Of a DNA stretch of 64,000 bases, positions 9,106-18,577 are shown in pieces. The translations under genes and the position numbers were made by a program. The stretch is from assembly GCF_900217235.1 (NCBI RefSeq), contig NZ_LT907975.1:3261001-3325000 (forward strand), in the 5' to 3' direction. Source of the DNA: Pseudodesulfovibrio profundus (lineage in GTDB: Bacteria; Desulfobacterota; Desulfovibrionia; Desulfovibrionales; Desulfovibrionaceae). Under the pieces are notes generated by a model. The model was not told the origin of the DNA and did not search any database. It worked only from the letters and a program-made list of their open reading frames with translations. The first letter of the stretch is position 1. Every line of letters begins with the position of its first letter.

Positions 9106-11304
9106 CTACTGCTCCTCAAGTGTGTTGGTTTGGGACAAGGAACGATTGATCAGTTTCCTGCTCAGATTAAGCGTCAGGGTTCCTGCCAGCTTGTAGCTCG
9201 CTGCTGCACGCTGGTGCTCCCCTTTTTCACTGAAGTAGTCTCCTTGCGCCTGAAGAAATAGGGCCTGCACTTTTTTGCGTATGTCATGTTGCAGGGATTG
9301 CAGTCTCGCAGAGAGGGTGGTCGGCATTTTTTTGCGAAGCACCCTGCAGGCGTTGGCAAGGTACTCACGCCTGGACGCCAGATGCAGATTCGTGATCTGC
9401 CCTTCGCCAGTCGTGGTTTTAGCTGGCCTGATGAAGTGCTCGGCTGTTGCCTCGGACACATGGTACGGCGATGTTACCATGGCCAGTCTCCGCCACATGT
9501 CAAAGTCGATAAGCACCTTGAGTTTTTCGTCCATTCCGCCCACGGTTTCAAAGAGCGTGCGACTATGGACGACCGTGATGCCCGGGATGCAGTTGGTTTC
9601 CAGCAGGTCGGCAAAGGTGACCTGTGGACTCTGAACCGGCAGGCTGGATGTGATTTTGTGGGTATCGCCGCATGCTTCTTTCGTGGTGTTCACGGTGTCC
9701 GAATACGTCATGTCGACGCCGGGCATGTTGCACAGCATGAACATGGCCCGTTCCAGGTGATGCGGATACCAGACATCGTCATCATCAAGATAGGCGATAT
9801 ACTCTCCGGTAGAGAGCGAAAAGGCAGTATTCACAGCCTTGCCTTTGGAGCCACGCTCATTGTCGTGATAGGTGATCCGCTTGTCATTGAAAGCCTCGAT
9901 GATGTCGGAAACATCTTCACCGCCGTCATTGACGACGATCAACTCCCAGTTCGAATAGTTCTGGGCAATGACCGAGCGGATGGCTGCTCCCAACGTCTTT
10001 CTTCGGTTGTAGGTCGGCATGAGCACGGACACTTTGCCGCTGGGTTCGGAAATGTTTTGTGCCGGTGGTTCTTGTGTTGCCTGCTTGAGCAAAGCTGCCT
10101 CAAGGGTGTCGAGGTCCTCTTGCGACAGGTCGTTGTTGAGGGAGGGCAGCGTCAATGCCTGCGTCCGGTCGGGAAGTGTGTCAACAAGGTCAGGTGTGCA
10201 GATGACGAGCTGATAGCTGGACAGGGCTTTTTCGCCAACGGCACGGAGTTGCTTGTGGTTGGACAACCACAGGAGCGTGCGGGAGTAGGGCTTGGGGAGA
10301 TAGGGGGTTATGCCCGGCAGCACGATGGTGATATCCTGCTTGCGGTCATCAAGTCCCCAGTCCGGGTTGGCATGAATCTCGACGTTGTGCCCCATGCGGC
10401 TGAGGCCGCGTGCGATTGCCTCTGCCTTTACGCCGGTGGGGGATAGTTCTGCCCGCTTGTTGATGGTGGGAGTCTTGATGGCAATGCAGAGCGGTGACTG
10501 TGCGCGTTGCCTTTCGGATTCAATGAAATCATAATTGAAATCGTCCTGCATGAGTCGGTTGTGCCAGCGGCGCAGGGTTCGGTGTGTATTGGGCTGGCAA
10601 TGGTCCATGCGGCCATCGGACTGACTCTCGAAATGAGTGACCACGCTGTCGGGGCGGTAGACCGAGTGCTTACCTAGTTCGTCGTAACGCAGACAGAGGT
10701 CAACGTCTTCATGTCCGTTGATGTAGCCTGCATCAAACCCTCCGAGATCAGTAAACTCCGCCTTACGAAGAGCCATGCAGGCGCCGGTGACAATGCGGAA
10801 AGAACGACGTTCGCATACGCGTGGATCGTCAAACGCAGCCCCTACAAACGGGTGAAAGGGGATATGTTTGCGATCTATGCAGACCCCGGCGTGCTGGATA
10901 GTACCGTCCGGGTACAGCAGGCGGGAACCGACCACGCCTGTTTCCGGATGGGTTGCAAGCTCTTCCAGAAGCGGGGCCAGCCAGTTTTCATGGACTACGG
11001 TATCGTTGTTGAGCAGCACAACCACTTCACTTCGGGCAGCTTCGACCCCCTGATTGCAGGCACGGGCGAACCCCTCATTTTTCGCATTGGTCAGTACTGT
11101 AACAAGTGGATTCGCATTCCCTTTGATGGCTTCCAGAAATGAAGGCGTTTCGTCTGTGGAAGCATTGTCCACGAAAATGACTTCGTATCGAATGTCTCCA
11201 GTGCGCTCGATGATCGAATTCCAGCAATTTCTGGTTAAGTCCGCACGATTGAACAGTGGGATGATGATGCTTGCCTGGATGGTGTCATTGACGGAAGTGC
11301 TCAT
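9106..11304 (-). CDS. Two-domain family-2 glycosyltransferase
   Basis: A protein of about 732 residues with two GT-A domains. The N-terminal one begins ASIIIPLFNRADLTRNC, has LLNNDTVV and LLYPDGTIQHAGV, and GGFDAGYINGHEDVDLCLR, the rhamnosyltransferase-like GT2 pattern. A middle region (about 280-400) looks like part of a GT-B fold (LLWLSNHKQL). The C-terminal GT2 begins KVSVLMPTYNRRKTLGAAIRSV with YLDDDDVWYPHHLERA. The start at 11304 overlaps the upstream stop as ATGA; a longer start (11322) is possible but less favoured. It probably adds two different sugars to the same chain. Confidence 0.85.
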   Translation of the reverse strand: MSTSVNDTIQASIIIPLFNRADLTRNCWNSIIERTGDIRYEVIFVDNASTDETPSFLEAIKGNANPLVTVLTNAKNEGFARACNQGVEAARSEVVVLLNNDTVVHENWLAPLLEELATHPETGVVGSRLLYPDGTIQHAGVCIDRKHIPFHPFVGAAFDDPRVCERRSFRIVTGACMALRKAEFTDLGGFDAGYINGHEDVDLCLRYDELGKHSVYRPDSVVTHFESQSDGRMDHCQPNTHRTLRRWHNRLMQDDFNYDFIESERQRAQSPLCIAIKTPTINKRAELSPTGVKAEAIARGLSRMGHNVEIHANPDWGLDDRKQDITIVLPGITPYLPKPYSRTLLWLSNHKQLRAVGEKALSSYQLVICTPDLVDTLPDRTQALTLPSLNNDLSQEDLDTLEAALLKQATQEPPAQNISEPSGKVSVLMPTYNRRKTLGAAIRSVIAQNYSNWELIVVNDGGEDVSDIIEAFNDKRITYHDNERGSKGKAVNTAFSLSTGEYIAYLDDDDVWYPHHLERAMFMLCNMPGVDMTYSDTVNTTKEACGDTHKITSSLPVQSPQVTFADLLETNCIPGITVVHSRTLFETVGGMDEKLKVLIDFDMWRRLAMVTSPYHVSEATAEHFIRPAKTTTGEGQITNLHLASRREYLANACRVLRKKMPTTLSARLQSLQHDIRKKVQALFLQAQGDYFSEKGEHQRAAASYKLAGTLTLNLSRKLINRSLSQTNTLEEQ

Positions 11305-12161
11305 GCCTTGATCGCCTCCCATACGATTTCGTCCTTGTGGAGGCCGTAAGTCTTAATGTCTTTTGGCGTGACTGTATTGAAACAGGTGTGTTCACGAACC
11401 GTGAATCCCGATTGTTCCAGACGGTCCTTGAAGTCGGTGCCATATTGACGAACATGGTCGTCCTGCCCAAAAAGCCTGAGAAGGTCTTCGTGAGTCGCTC
11501 CTTCCGGCGCTTCCTGTGTCGTGGACAGCGTGTGGTCCAAAGGAACCTGTAACAGTGCTCTTCCTTTAGGTTTCAGTATCCGGCGAATCTCACGCATTGC
11601 AAGACGGTCATCCTTGACATGTTCCAGAACATGATTGGCCATGAAAAGCTCAATGGAGTCAGTGCCAAACGGCATCAAGCACAGGTCGCACTGGATATCC
11701 GCGTCGGCAAATCGATCGATGGTGAAGTAGCGGTTGTTGAGCTTTTCCCGAAGAATGGGGCTCAGGCTTTGCTCGGGGGCAACGTGAATCATGGAAGCAT
11801 CTGCCGTGGTGGCTGGCAGCAAGCGCTCAAGGATAAGGCACAGGAAGCGGTGTCGTTCCAATGATTCACAGGCAGGGCAGCAGGCATCCGGTCGAAAAGA
11901 CGGTCCACCGGGAAGGAAAAACGAAAAGGAGTTATTGCAACACGGGCAGGATTTCTCGCCGGTTCCATGGTCGGAATCGGTTCCCGGTTGGAGGAAACTT
12001 TCACGCAGGAGAAGTCGCGCCTTGTAGTCGTCCGGTGCATTGATTATGCGCCTGGACAAAAGGTCACGAGCCTGTACTAGCTCACCCCTTTTTATGAGAG
12101 CGGAGGCAAGGTCAATCGAAGACTGCTGCGAGTCTTTTGTCGTGGTATGTTCTTTGGACAT
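11301..12161 (-). CDS. SAM-dependent methyltransferase with Cys-rich zinc-ribbon-like segment
   Basis: About 286 residues, starting at ATG 12161, two bases after the stop of the upstream GT8 gene. An N-terminal helical part is followed by a four-cysteine segment (CPCC near residue 70 and CCPAC about 25 residues later). The methyltransferase type-11 features follow: FMANHVLEHVKDDRLAMREIRRILKPKGRALLQVP. The open frame extends further upstream to 12248, but that part overlaps the GT8 gene. The four-cysteine segment followed by this domain is seen in glycan-cluster methyltransferases. The substrate is unknown. Confidence 0.75.
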   Translation of the reverse strand: MSKEHTTTKDSQQSSIDLASALIKRGELVQARDLLSRRIINAPDDYKARLLLRESFLQPGTDSDHGTGEKSCPCCNNSFSFFLPGGPSFRPDACCPACESLERHRFLCLILERLLPATTADASMIHVAPEQSLSPILREKLNNRYFTIDRFADADIQCDLCLMPFGTDSIELFMANHVLEHVKDDRLAMREIRRILKPKGRALLQVPLDHTLSTTQEAPEGATHEDLLRLFGQDDHVRQYGTDFKDRLEQSGFTVREHTCFNTVTPKDIKTYGLHKDEIVWEAIKA

Positions 12162-12163
12162 GG

Positions 12164-13027
12164 TTATTTGCCACGCTCTTTGATTACGGATTCGATATAC
12201 TCGTCGATCAGCCCGGCCTCGGCGCATGCCTTTTGCCACACCGTGCAACTGGGGCTTGCCTTGTCTGGCTTGGGGCCCGTGTAATGGACGATGTCAGGAT
12301 GGTTGATGGCATGCCATATGGCGTCTTTATCGTAGTTGCGCAGGTGGACATCAAAATATCTGCCGCGATCAATGTCCTGATGCAGCTTGTGATTCACGCA
12401 AAAATTGAGGGGAAGGTATTCGACCTGATCGTAGAACATGACATTGAGACAATCCTGATCATGATGGCGCAACTGGCCCTGATACTTTTGAGCGACCTTG
12501 GCGATTTGGCTGAGCAGGCCGAACTCCCGGCATGCATCAAGGTTCATCAAGAGATTGCCCGAGGCAAAATACTTGGTGTCAAATTCATAGTCGGCAGTAA
12601 AATATGAAGGATGGTCAAACTGGACCACCCCGAGGAATTTGTCTCCCAGTTCCATTTCGTAATATTTTCCGAGATCACCGAAAAAGAGTACGTCTGCATC
12701 GCTGTACAGAATTTTGGAATGTTCCGGCACAAGGGACGGGATAGCGAGCCTGTAGTAATATGAAAATGAGCCGTTCTTCGGATCAAATCCATTGTCAGTA
12801 AACAAGCTGTTGTCGATCGGGCGGTAGATGATGTCGCATGCATCCGAATACGGTGCGGCAACGGCATCAAGGGATTCCATGTCCTCCCGGGTCAGGTCGT
12901 CGGCGATGACGTATATTTCATAATACGTCTTGGCGCTGGCTGTGCGCAGGAGCGAATCCAGTGCAACCTTGAGAAGCAGCAGGAAGTTTCTGCTCAGGCA
13001 AAAAGCTATGGGAACACGTCTTCTCAT
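12164..13027 (-). CDS. Family-8 glycosyltransferase
   Basis: This 287-residue protein starts VPIAFCLSRNFLLLLKVALDSLL, has a nucleotide-sugar region YEIYVIADDLT and the metal-binding DxD in ILYSDADVLFFGDL, with later HxxG-like FCVNHKLHQD and DIVHYTGPKPDK. This matches GT8 (galactosyl- or glucosyltransferases of LPS and glycogenin). It sits between the pyruvyltransferase and methyltransferase genes with 2-6 bp gaps, so it is one operon. It acts in the cytoplasm or at the inner membrane on a glycan intermediate. Confidence 0.85.
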   Translation of the reverse strand: MRRRVPIAFCLSRNFLLLLKVALDSLLRTASAKTYYEIYVIADDLTREDMESLDAVAAPYSDACDIIYRPIDNSLFTDNGFDPKNGSFSYYYRLAIPSLVPEHSKILYSDADVLFFGDLGKYYEMELGDKFLGVVQFDHPSYFTADYEFDTKYFASGNLLMNLDACREFGLLSQIAKVAQKYQGQLRHHDQDCLNVMFYDQVEYLPLNFCVNHKLHQDIDRGRYFDVHLRNYDKDAIWHAINHPDIVHYTGPKPDKASPSCTVWQKACAEAGLIDEYIESVIKERGK

Positions 13028-13033
13028 TTCGGA

Positions 13034-13951
13034 CTACTCCAGAATTGTCCTTACCGAATTGATGGGGATGCCGTAATCTTTTGAGAAAGAACGTACTTCA
13101 TCTGCCAGTTGCTCCACCCGCTCATCAAACACCCGATCCGAAGAGAGGCAGGGAGTGACGCTGGATAATCCGTTCAACGCATCAATCAATTCCTGTTGCA
13201 GGGCGGCATTGGCCGGTATGTCCGGAGTGTTCTCGTTCTCCATGCGAATAGTGGAAAGGGTGTCCATTTCCATGGATTCCGCATAATCCCGCCACTTGAC
13301 GGACTGTACGACCGGGTTGGCTTCATGGGTCTTCAGGCGCAATCGAATCCACGGTACGCGGTAGATGTCGGCTGCGATGCAGCCGTGCATTGCACCGGCA
13401 ATGACCAATTCGGATTGCTGGACCTCCTGCAGGATGGTGTCGACCTCGGCGTAGGGCTGAATGATGTTGACGCCTGTTTCCTCGGCCACTTTGTCGTAGT
13501 CCAGGGAGAAAGCATGGTGAAAGTACGGCATGAATGAGACCTTGTGCTTTTTGGGAAGCGCACAGATATTTTCATGTTCTTTCATCAGCGGGAGCAGATA
13601 GGCGGCGTCAGCGATGTTCTTGGCTCCGGTCTGCTGCGAAGAAATGGGACCCCGAACAAAGCGGAAATCCATAGTCTCGGGGTCGTAATCCAGACTGTGC
13701 TCACGGACACCTGATCCGAAAACAACCGCCTTGTTCATGATTGGCCCGTCCGTGCCTTCAGTCACCGGATCACCTTTTTCACTGCTGAACCGTTCAAAAT
13801 ATGCAGGGTGCAGAATGGACCCGACCCCCATGAAGTAGGTCTGTGGTTCCACGGCCTTGAACTCGTCATTCATGAACAGGCTTTCAAAGATGTACCAGTT
13901 GAGTTCGTCACCAAAATTCGGGGGATGTCCCTTGAAGTACAGAAGATTCAT
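13034..13951 (-). CDS. Polysaccharide pyruvyl transferase family protein
   Basis: In this 305-residue protein the N-terminus NLLYFKGHPPNFGDELNWYIF, then YFMGVGSIL, VFGSGVREH and FRFVRGPISS are the standard segments of the polysaccharide pyruvyl transferase fold. A late AGAMHGCIAADIYRVPWI carries the conserved H near the sugar-phosphate site. It adds pyruvate ketals to sugars from phosphoenolpyruvate. The gene is 5 bp from the large GT1 gene and belongs to the same minus-strand operon. Confidence 0.85.
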   Translation of the reverse strand: MNLLYFKGHPPNFGDELNWYIFESLFMNDEFKAVEPQTYFMGVGSILHPAYFERFSSEKGDPVTEGTDGPIMNKAVVFGSGVREHSLDYDPETMDFRFVRGPISSQQTGAKNIADAAYLLPLMKEHENICALPKKHKVSFMPYFHHAFSLDYDKVAEETGVNIIQPYAEVDTILQEVQQSELVIAGAMHGCIAADIYRVPWIRLRLKTHEANPVVQSVKWRDYAESMEMDTLSTIRMENENTPDIPANAALQQELIDALNGLSSVTPCLSSDRVFDERVEQLADEVRSFSKDYGIPINSVRTILE

Positions 13952-13955
13952 ATTG

Positions 13956-16304
13956 CTACCCCAGGTTGAGTGTCGTTTTGAGATCGTTGATGCTTTTGGT
14001 CATCAAATCGTCGTTCTTGGCTTGAAGTGCGTCGAGCAGCCAGCCCTTTGGTATGCTCCCCTGAACAATGGCCTTCATCGCCTGCAGAAACCCCTCATAT
14101 CCGTCGTATGCGACAGAGCATTCTTGGAGTCCCCAGTTGTCGGCAAGCTGGTTATCCAAAACCGGCACGACATTGTAGCCGAGGCTGAGATTGAGGCTGC
14201 CGGTAATTTTATCGTGCAGGTATTCCTTGGTATACGGATTCTTCATGTTCATCAGGAAAAGTAGGTAGTCGCTTTGGCTCACCAGGGAGAAGAGCGGTTT
14301 GAAGGCAAGTTCTCCGTGCAGGTGAATGTTGTCTACCAGTCCGTATCGGCGGAGGTTGGTTTCGTATTTTTTCATCCAATCGCCGGCCGGGGTATAATCC
14401 CCGCCAATGATATCAACGCGGTAGCGAGTACCCAGTCCGGCCGCGTTCAGCAGGATGCATGCATCAATGAGTTGATGGTAGTCTCGTCGCTGGTCACCGA
14501 CACCACCGACACAGACAAAACGCGTGATTTCGCACTCATTTTCCTCTCCTGCTGAACTGCCGTAAAAGAATGAAGGACAAAGCAGGGGTGTGCCGTGGAT
14601 TTCATTTGTCCTTTCACTGAGAGTGAACAGGTTGGTCTCTGGAATGGAAGGCTGTTTCACTGTGGAGCGATCGAATTTGCTCCTGTGGTGCACGTACGCA
14701 TATAGCTCGGAGGCGTTGAGTTCCTCCCAGTGTGGTGAATCCATCAGACCGTCATTCAGCCAGTATTCAAAGAGTGTGTTGAAAAACAGGGCGCGGTGGT
14801 TTGATTGATTGAGTGCCGACACGCAGTCGCCAACGCTGTCCGGGGTCAACACATGGAAAAATGCAACGTCCACCCCTTCAACGTCCGCCAATGTCTCGAG
14901 TATGTCTCTGCTGCTTCGATGCTCACTGCGCAGTATGAAATCGACGCTGAGTCCGACCGCGCTGAATTGTTTAATCAGTGAATGAAATGTTTCCTGATGT
15001 GAATGCGTTGGTTCAACGATAGCCACACGGTTTGCTCGGTCCGTGCTGCTCATGATCCGGGAAAATTCGTGCAGCGAGCGGCAGGCGTAAACACCGGCTG
15101 CAGGTGCTGAAGGAATTGGGCTGCCTTTGCTGAAACCTTCCGTTATTTTGAGTAGATTGCCTATGGCATCCTCTGCTGAAGCCGATCGGGATAAATGGTT
15201 CAGGATGTTCGCTGACATTGTTTCCCACAGTGGTTTTTCTGAGTGTATGCGGGCGCATTTCTCAGCAAAGCCCAAAGGGTCGTTATCAATGAAAGCGTGT
15301 TGCCCTTCTTTAAAGGAATATCCCTCTGCTCCGACAGATGTGGCGACTACGGGCAGGCCGCAGGAGGCTGCGCTTCCAATTTTTCCTTTTATACCAGCTC
15401 CATAGGTCAATGGTGCAATCATCGCTCGATAGTTGTCCATATGCGGGGGGAGGTCTTCGACAAATCCCACAACCACGACCGCAGGGTGATTTGCAATTAC
15501 TTCAGGGAGTTCCTCTGCATGCTTGCCGATCAGATGAAGTCGGACATTAGGGAGAAGTTCCTTCAGGTGTGGATAGGCTTCATTCAAAAACCATTCAATG
15601 GCATCAATGTTGTGCGGAACCCGGTAGTTGCCAAGAAATACGAAGTCTTTTCGTTCATCAAAAGACGTAGTTGGCGGCGTTGGTTTGTGAATATTGCTGA
15701 CAACATAGATGGGCTTTTCAACATTGAAAGCGCGTGCGATATCCCGTCCTTCTGACGACCCGACAGCCACGATGCTGTCAGCAACGTCGTAGAGTTTTGA
15801 CTCCACTTCAAAAAACGAATCGGCAAGAGCCAGGTCTCCCTCGTCGGAGGTAATTCCATACTTTCGATAGTATTTCTTGGCATGGTAATCCATCGTGTCG
15901 ACGATGACAGGGACGTCGGTGGTCATTTTCCGAATTTTCTTAACTGCCCGATATGCGGTGGTGATCCAGTCGGTTCCCCACAGATTGGTAAACCATACCT
16001 GACTCAGCCCGTGTGCAATCGTGGAGTTGACTATGGCATCACTCTTTCTTTCGATGAAGTGAAACTCGATGCCATCAGCAAACATGTCCAGATAGCGCTG
16101 GTCGTCAGACGTAGGAAGCCACCAGTGGTAATGGATGGTATATCCTGCTTCGATCAGGCTGGATACCATCTCATACACCCTCAAGTTTGCCGAACTGGCG
16201 TCGGGTCTCGGGAGGTAGTCACTGAAGAAACCAATGCATCGATCACTTAGCGTATGAGTGATTTTGGAGCGAGGAGTTTCTTCGTGGTTCGTTTTGGACT
16301 TCAT
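13956..16304 (-). CDS. Two-domain family-1 glycosyltransferase
   Basis: A 782-residue protein. The first half (about 1-390) is a GT-B glycosyltransferase beginning CIGFFSDYLPRPDASSANLRV and ending with the family-1 donor site VFLGNYRVPHNIDAIEWFLNEA, PLTYGAGIKGKIGSAASCGLPVVAT. The second half is another GT-B-like domain: FVCVGGVGDQRRDYHQLIDA, HGELAFKPLFSLVSQSDYLLFL, GSLNLSLGYNVVPVLD. The donor-site glutamate is less obvious in the second half, so that domain may be less active. It is followed 5 bp later by the pyruvyltransferase gene. Confidence 0.8.
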   Translation of the reverse strand: MKSKTNHEETPRSKITHTLSDRCIGFFSDYLPRPDASSANLRVYEMVSSLIEAGYTIHYHWWLPTSDDQRYLDMFADGIEFHFIERKSDAIVNSTIAHGLSQVWFTNLWGTDWITTAYRAVKKIRKMTTDVPVIVDTMDYHAKKYYRKYGITSDEGDLALADSFFEVESKLYDVADSIVAVGSSEGRDIARAFNVEKPIYVVSNIHKPTPPTTSFDERKDFVFLGNYRVPHNIDAIEWFLNEAYPHLKELLPNVRLHLIGKHAEELPEVIANHPAVVVVGFVEDLPPHMDNYRAMIAPLTYGAGIKGKIGSAASCGLPVVATSVGAEGYSFKEGQHAFIDNDPLGFAEKCARIHSEKPLWETMSANILNHLSRSASAEDAIGNLLKITEGFSKGSPIPSAPAAGVYACRSLHEFSRIMSSTDRANRVAIVEPTHSHQETFHSLIKQFSAVGLSVDFILRSEHRSSRDILETLADVEGVDVAFFHVLTPDSVGDCVSALNQSNHRALFFNTLFEYWLNDGLMDSPHWEELNASELYAYVHHRSKFDRSTVKQPSIPETNLFTLSERTNEIHGTPLLCPSFFYGSSAGEENECEITRFVCVGGVGDQRRDYHQLIDACILLNAAGLGTRYRVDIIGGDYTPAGDWMKKYETNLRRYGLVDNIHLHGELAFKPLFSLVSQSDYLLFLMNMKNPYTKEYLHDKITGSLNLSLGYNVVPVLDNQLADNWGLQECSVAYDGYEGFLQAMKAIVQGSIPKGWLLDALQAKNDDLMTKSINDLKTTLNLG

Positions 16305-16399
16305 GTTGTTTGCACCTTCGTGGCGGCTGGCAGTGTTGTTTCCGTTAGAAACGTGTCAAAAAAATACCACCGGCAGTCATAATGCAAAAAGCGTTCTCA

Positions 16400-17206
16400 T
16401 TAACTGTCTTTCTGGTCAGAAAGCCATTTTCGCGCTTTGAGAGTCAATTCTTTCGAGTAATTCAAAAGGGCCTTGAAGCGTTCCTCGGAGTGAAGTCCAA
16501 CCGTGCGGTTGTGGTGACTTCTGATGCTGTACATTGTCTTGGGGATGTGGACGAAACGTGCGTTATTCATGGCAAATCGCAAATAGCACTCGTGGTCGTC
16601 CGCCATTGCCGATTCGTCGTAAAATCCATGCTCAAGGTGCAATGAGCGCCTGTACAGTGTCGCCACTCCACACAAGTACCAATCGCCGAATGATTTCTCA
16701 AAGTCATAATCAGGCAATTTGAATTCACGCATGATTCGCTGTTGATCATCGATGACGAACATGTCGCAGTATGCAAAATCTGCCGTGTCATCGTCCAGCG
16801 GCTTGGCTAACTCGGAAAACATCTGCGGGTGCACGATGTCATCAGAAGCGATGAATGTGCAATAATCCCCCGTGGCCATCTTGAAACCACGGTTGTAATT
16901 TTTTGTTGAGCCGAGATTGGTGTCGCTGGGTTCAAAAAAGATCGTCCGCCCCGGTCTATTGTATCGTTTATGAATTGTTCGTTCGATCTCGTCTGTTTCG
17001 CTGTTATAGCGAGCGGCGAAAGAGACCTCTTCAACATCCAGGTTCTCAATCCAGGCAGAAATGACGTCTGCCGAATCGTCCTGGGAGTGATCATCCACGA
17101 TGATGATTTCGATCTCCGGGTAATCTGAAAAATAGATGGAATCCAGGCACGCTTCTATATATTGAGCGTGATTATAGCTTGGAATAACAACAGATATTTT
17201 TTTCAT
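16400..17206 (-). CDS. Family-2 glycosyltransferase
   Basis: About 268 residues from ATG 17206, where the family start KKISVVIPSYNHAQYIEACL begins; the frame is open 18 codons further but that part has no homology-like features. The GT2 motifs IIIVDDHSQDDS and GDYCTFIASDDIVHPQM are present, and DHECYLRFAM provides the ED-like acceptor residue. It is the first gene of the minus-strand glycan operon, so its promoter should lie in 17207-17400. Confidence 0.85.
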   Translation of the reverse strand: MKKISVVIPSYNHAQYIEACLDSIYFSDYPEIEIIIVDDHSQDDSADVISAWIENLDVEEVSFAARYNSETDEIERTIHKRYNRPGRTIFFEPSDTNLGSTKNYNRGFKMATGDYCTFIASDDIVHPQMFSELAKPLDDDTADFAYCDMFVIDDQQRIMREFKLPDYDFEKSFGDWYLCGVATLYRRSLHLEHGFYDESAMADDHECYLRFAMNNARFVHIPKTMYSIRSHHNRTVGLHSEERFKALLNYSKELTLKARKWLSDQKDS

Positions 17207-17635
17207 CGTGGTAGTATGTATTGGGGTTGATGATTTTCGTGGGCAGGTGTTTTTTGTCACACCCGGATTGCTACGCTGAAGAAGAGGGTGAGCCGGATAC
17301 TAAACCGGGATTTATGGAATTGTGTACCCTCGACGTTCAAGGTTGTCTAGCCCTCCATCAGCAGCCCACGAATACCGCACGCGTGGTCAGGATAGGAGAA
17401 ATTTTGCTTAATCCCATGTATCCCTTTGTGTTTTTTACTCATAAGTGAGGGATGTCCGTATGTCTAGTATCGGCCATATATGTCGACAGCCTGAGAGGCG
17501 TGTATCTGTCACGTTGAGAGAATATCCATAAATAGGTACTCTTGCGCAGATTAGTCCATAACTGCAAGCACCGGTGAGAGCTGCCTATGATGGACACCTC
17601 GCGCTTATGAACACCAACTACGCCAAGAGATGTGA
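17207..17635. other. Divergent intergenic region, no gene seen
   Basis: 429 bp separate the minus-strand glycan operon from the plus-strand methyltransferase gene. It must hold both promoters. A moderate inverted repeat, CCCGG (17264) with CCGGG (17307), is present, but I could not assign a known riboswitch or operator. No credible small ORF was found. Confidence 0.4.
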
Positions 17636-18523
17636 ATGCCCAACACTAATCAATTGATCGCAAAGCATTGGGATAACGTCACTCGCACTGTCGCACTGCC
17701 AAGAAGTCGATGGTGGCTTTCCGGCAGAATAACTCGACACGTAAACAGGATTGTTTGTGGTGAGGATATCCCTGGATTCAATCAGGGCGCTGTTGCGCTG
17801 CTGAACCAAAAGACAAAAGGGCGAACATTCAAAAGAGGTTTGTCAATCGGGTGTGGTGGGGCTGGTAAAGAGCTTAATTTGATGAAACGTGGAGTCGTTG
17901 AGCATTTCGATTTGTTCGAATTGAGCGCAGAGCGGTGCAAAGTGGCAAAAGAGGCATTCAGGAAAAATGGTTATGAGCAGAATGTGAACATCATCAATCA
18001 GGAATTCGCTCTTGAAGATGCATCGGCCTATAATTTCATTCATTGGGACAACTCCCTTCATCACATGTTCGACACCGACAAGGCGATCACGGAAACATAC
18101 AGCCTGCTGAAGCCCGGTGGCATTTTTTTTATGAATGACTTTATCGGTCAATCACGATTTCAATGGTCGGAAGCAGAGCTTGAGGTCGTCAATAGTTTCA
18201 GAGACAGCCTGCCGGATGAAGTTTTCACGTTGCCAAATGGGAAAAGAGTTAAAAGGCGAGTAGATCGACCAGACCTCAAGACGATGATCAATCGTGACCC
18301 CTCTGAGGCGGCAGACTCTGAATCAATCATCCCTTCATTGAAGAAAAGACTCGATGATCCGGTGATAATACCCACCGGTGGTGTCGTCTACCATGTCGGA
18401 TTAAACGATATTCTGACCAATATCCCTGAGGATTCTCCGCTGCTGTCTCTTGCTTTGAAGATCGATACAATCGCCAGCAGGAGTGGGCTTAATCAATACG
18501 GCGTGTGTATTGCCGAGAAGTAA
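17636..18523 (+). CDS. Class I SAM-dependent methyltransferase
   Basis: A 295-residue protein. The SAM motif I reads GLSIGCGGAGKELNLMKRG, with DLFELSAERCKVAKEA as motif II, the acidic NFIHWDNSLHHMFD segment and LLKPGGIFFMNDFIG as the post-motif strand. GAGATGTG precedes the ATG. It is transcribed away from the glycan operon. The substrate is not evident; by position it may act on a sugar or lipid of the same surface glycan. Confidence 0.75.
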   Translation: MPNTNQLIAKHWDNVTRTVALPRSRWWLSGRITRHVNRIVCGEDIPGFNQGAVALLNQKTKGRTFKRGLSIGCGGAGKELNLMKRGVVEHFDLFELSAERCKVAKEAFRKNGYEQNVNIINQEFALEDASAYNFIHWDNSLHHMFDTDKAITETYSLLKPGGIFFMNDFIGQSRFQWSEAELEVVNSFRDSLPDEVFTLPNGKRVKRRVDRPDLKTMINRDPSEAADSESIIPSLKKRLDDPVIIPTGGVVYHVGLNDILTNIPEDSPLLSLALKIDTIASRSGLNQYGVCIAEK

Positions 18524-18577
18524 GCGAATCCAGTGGCTTCAATGGAATCAAAAACAGACTACAATGGCCATCTATTC

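Noticed and set aside
9286..10446. 386-codon plus-strand open frame
   Set aside because: It lies opposite the second half of the double GT2 gene, which has clear motifs.
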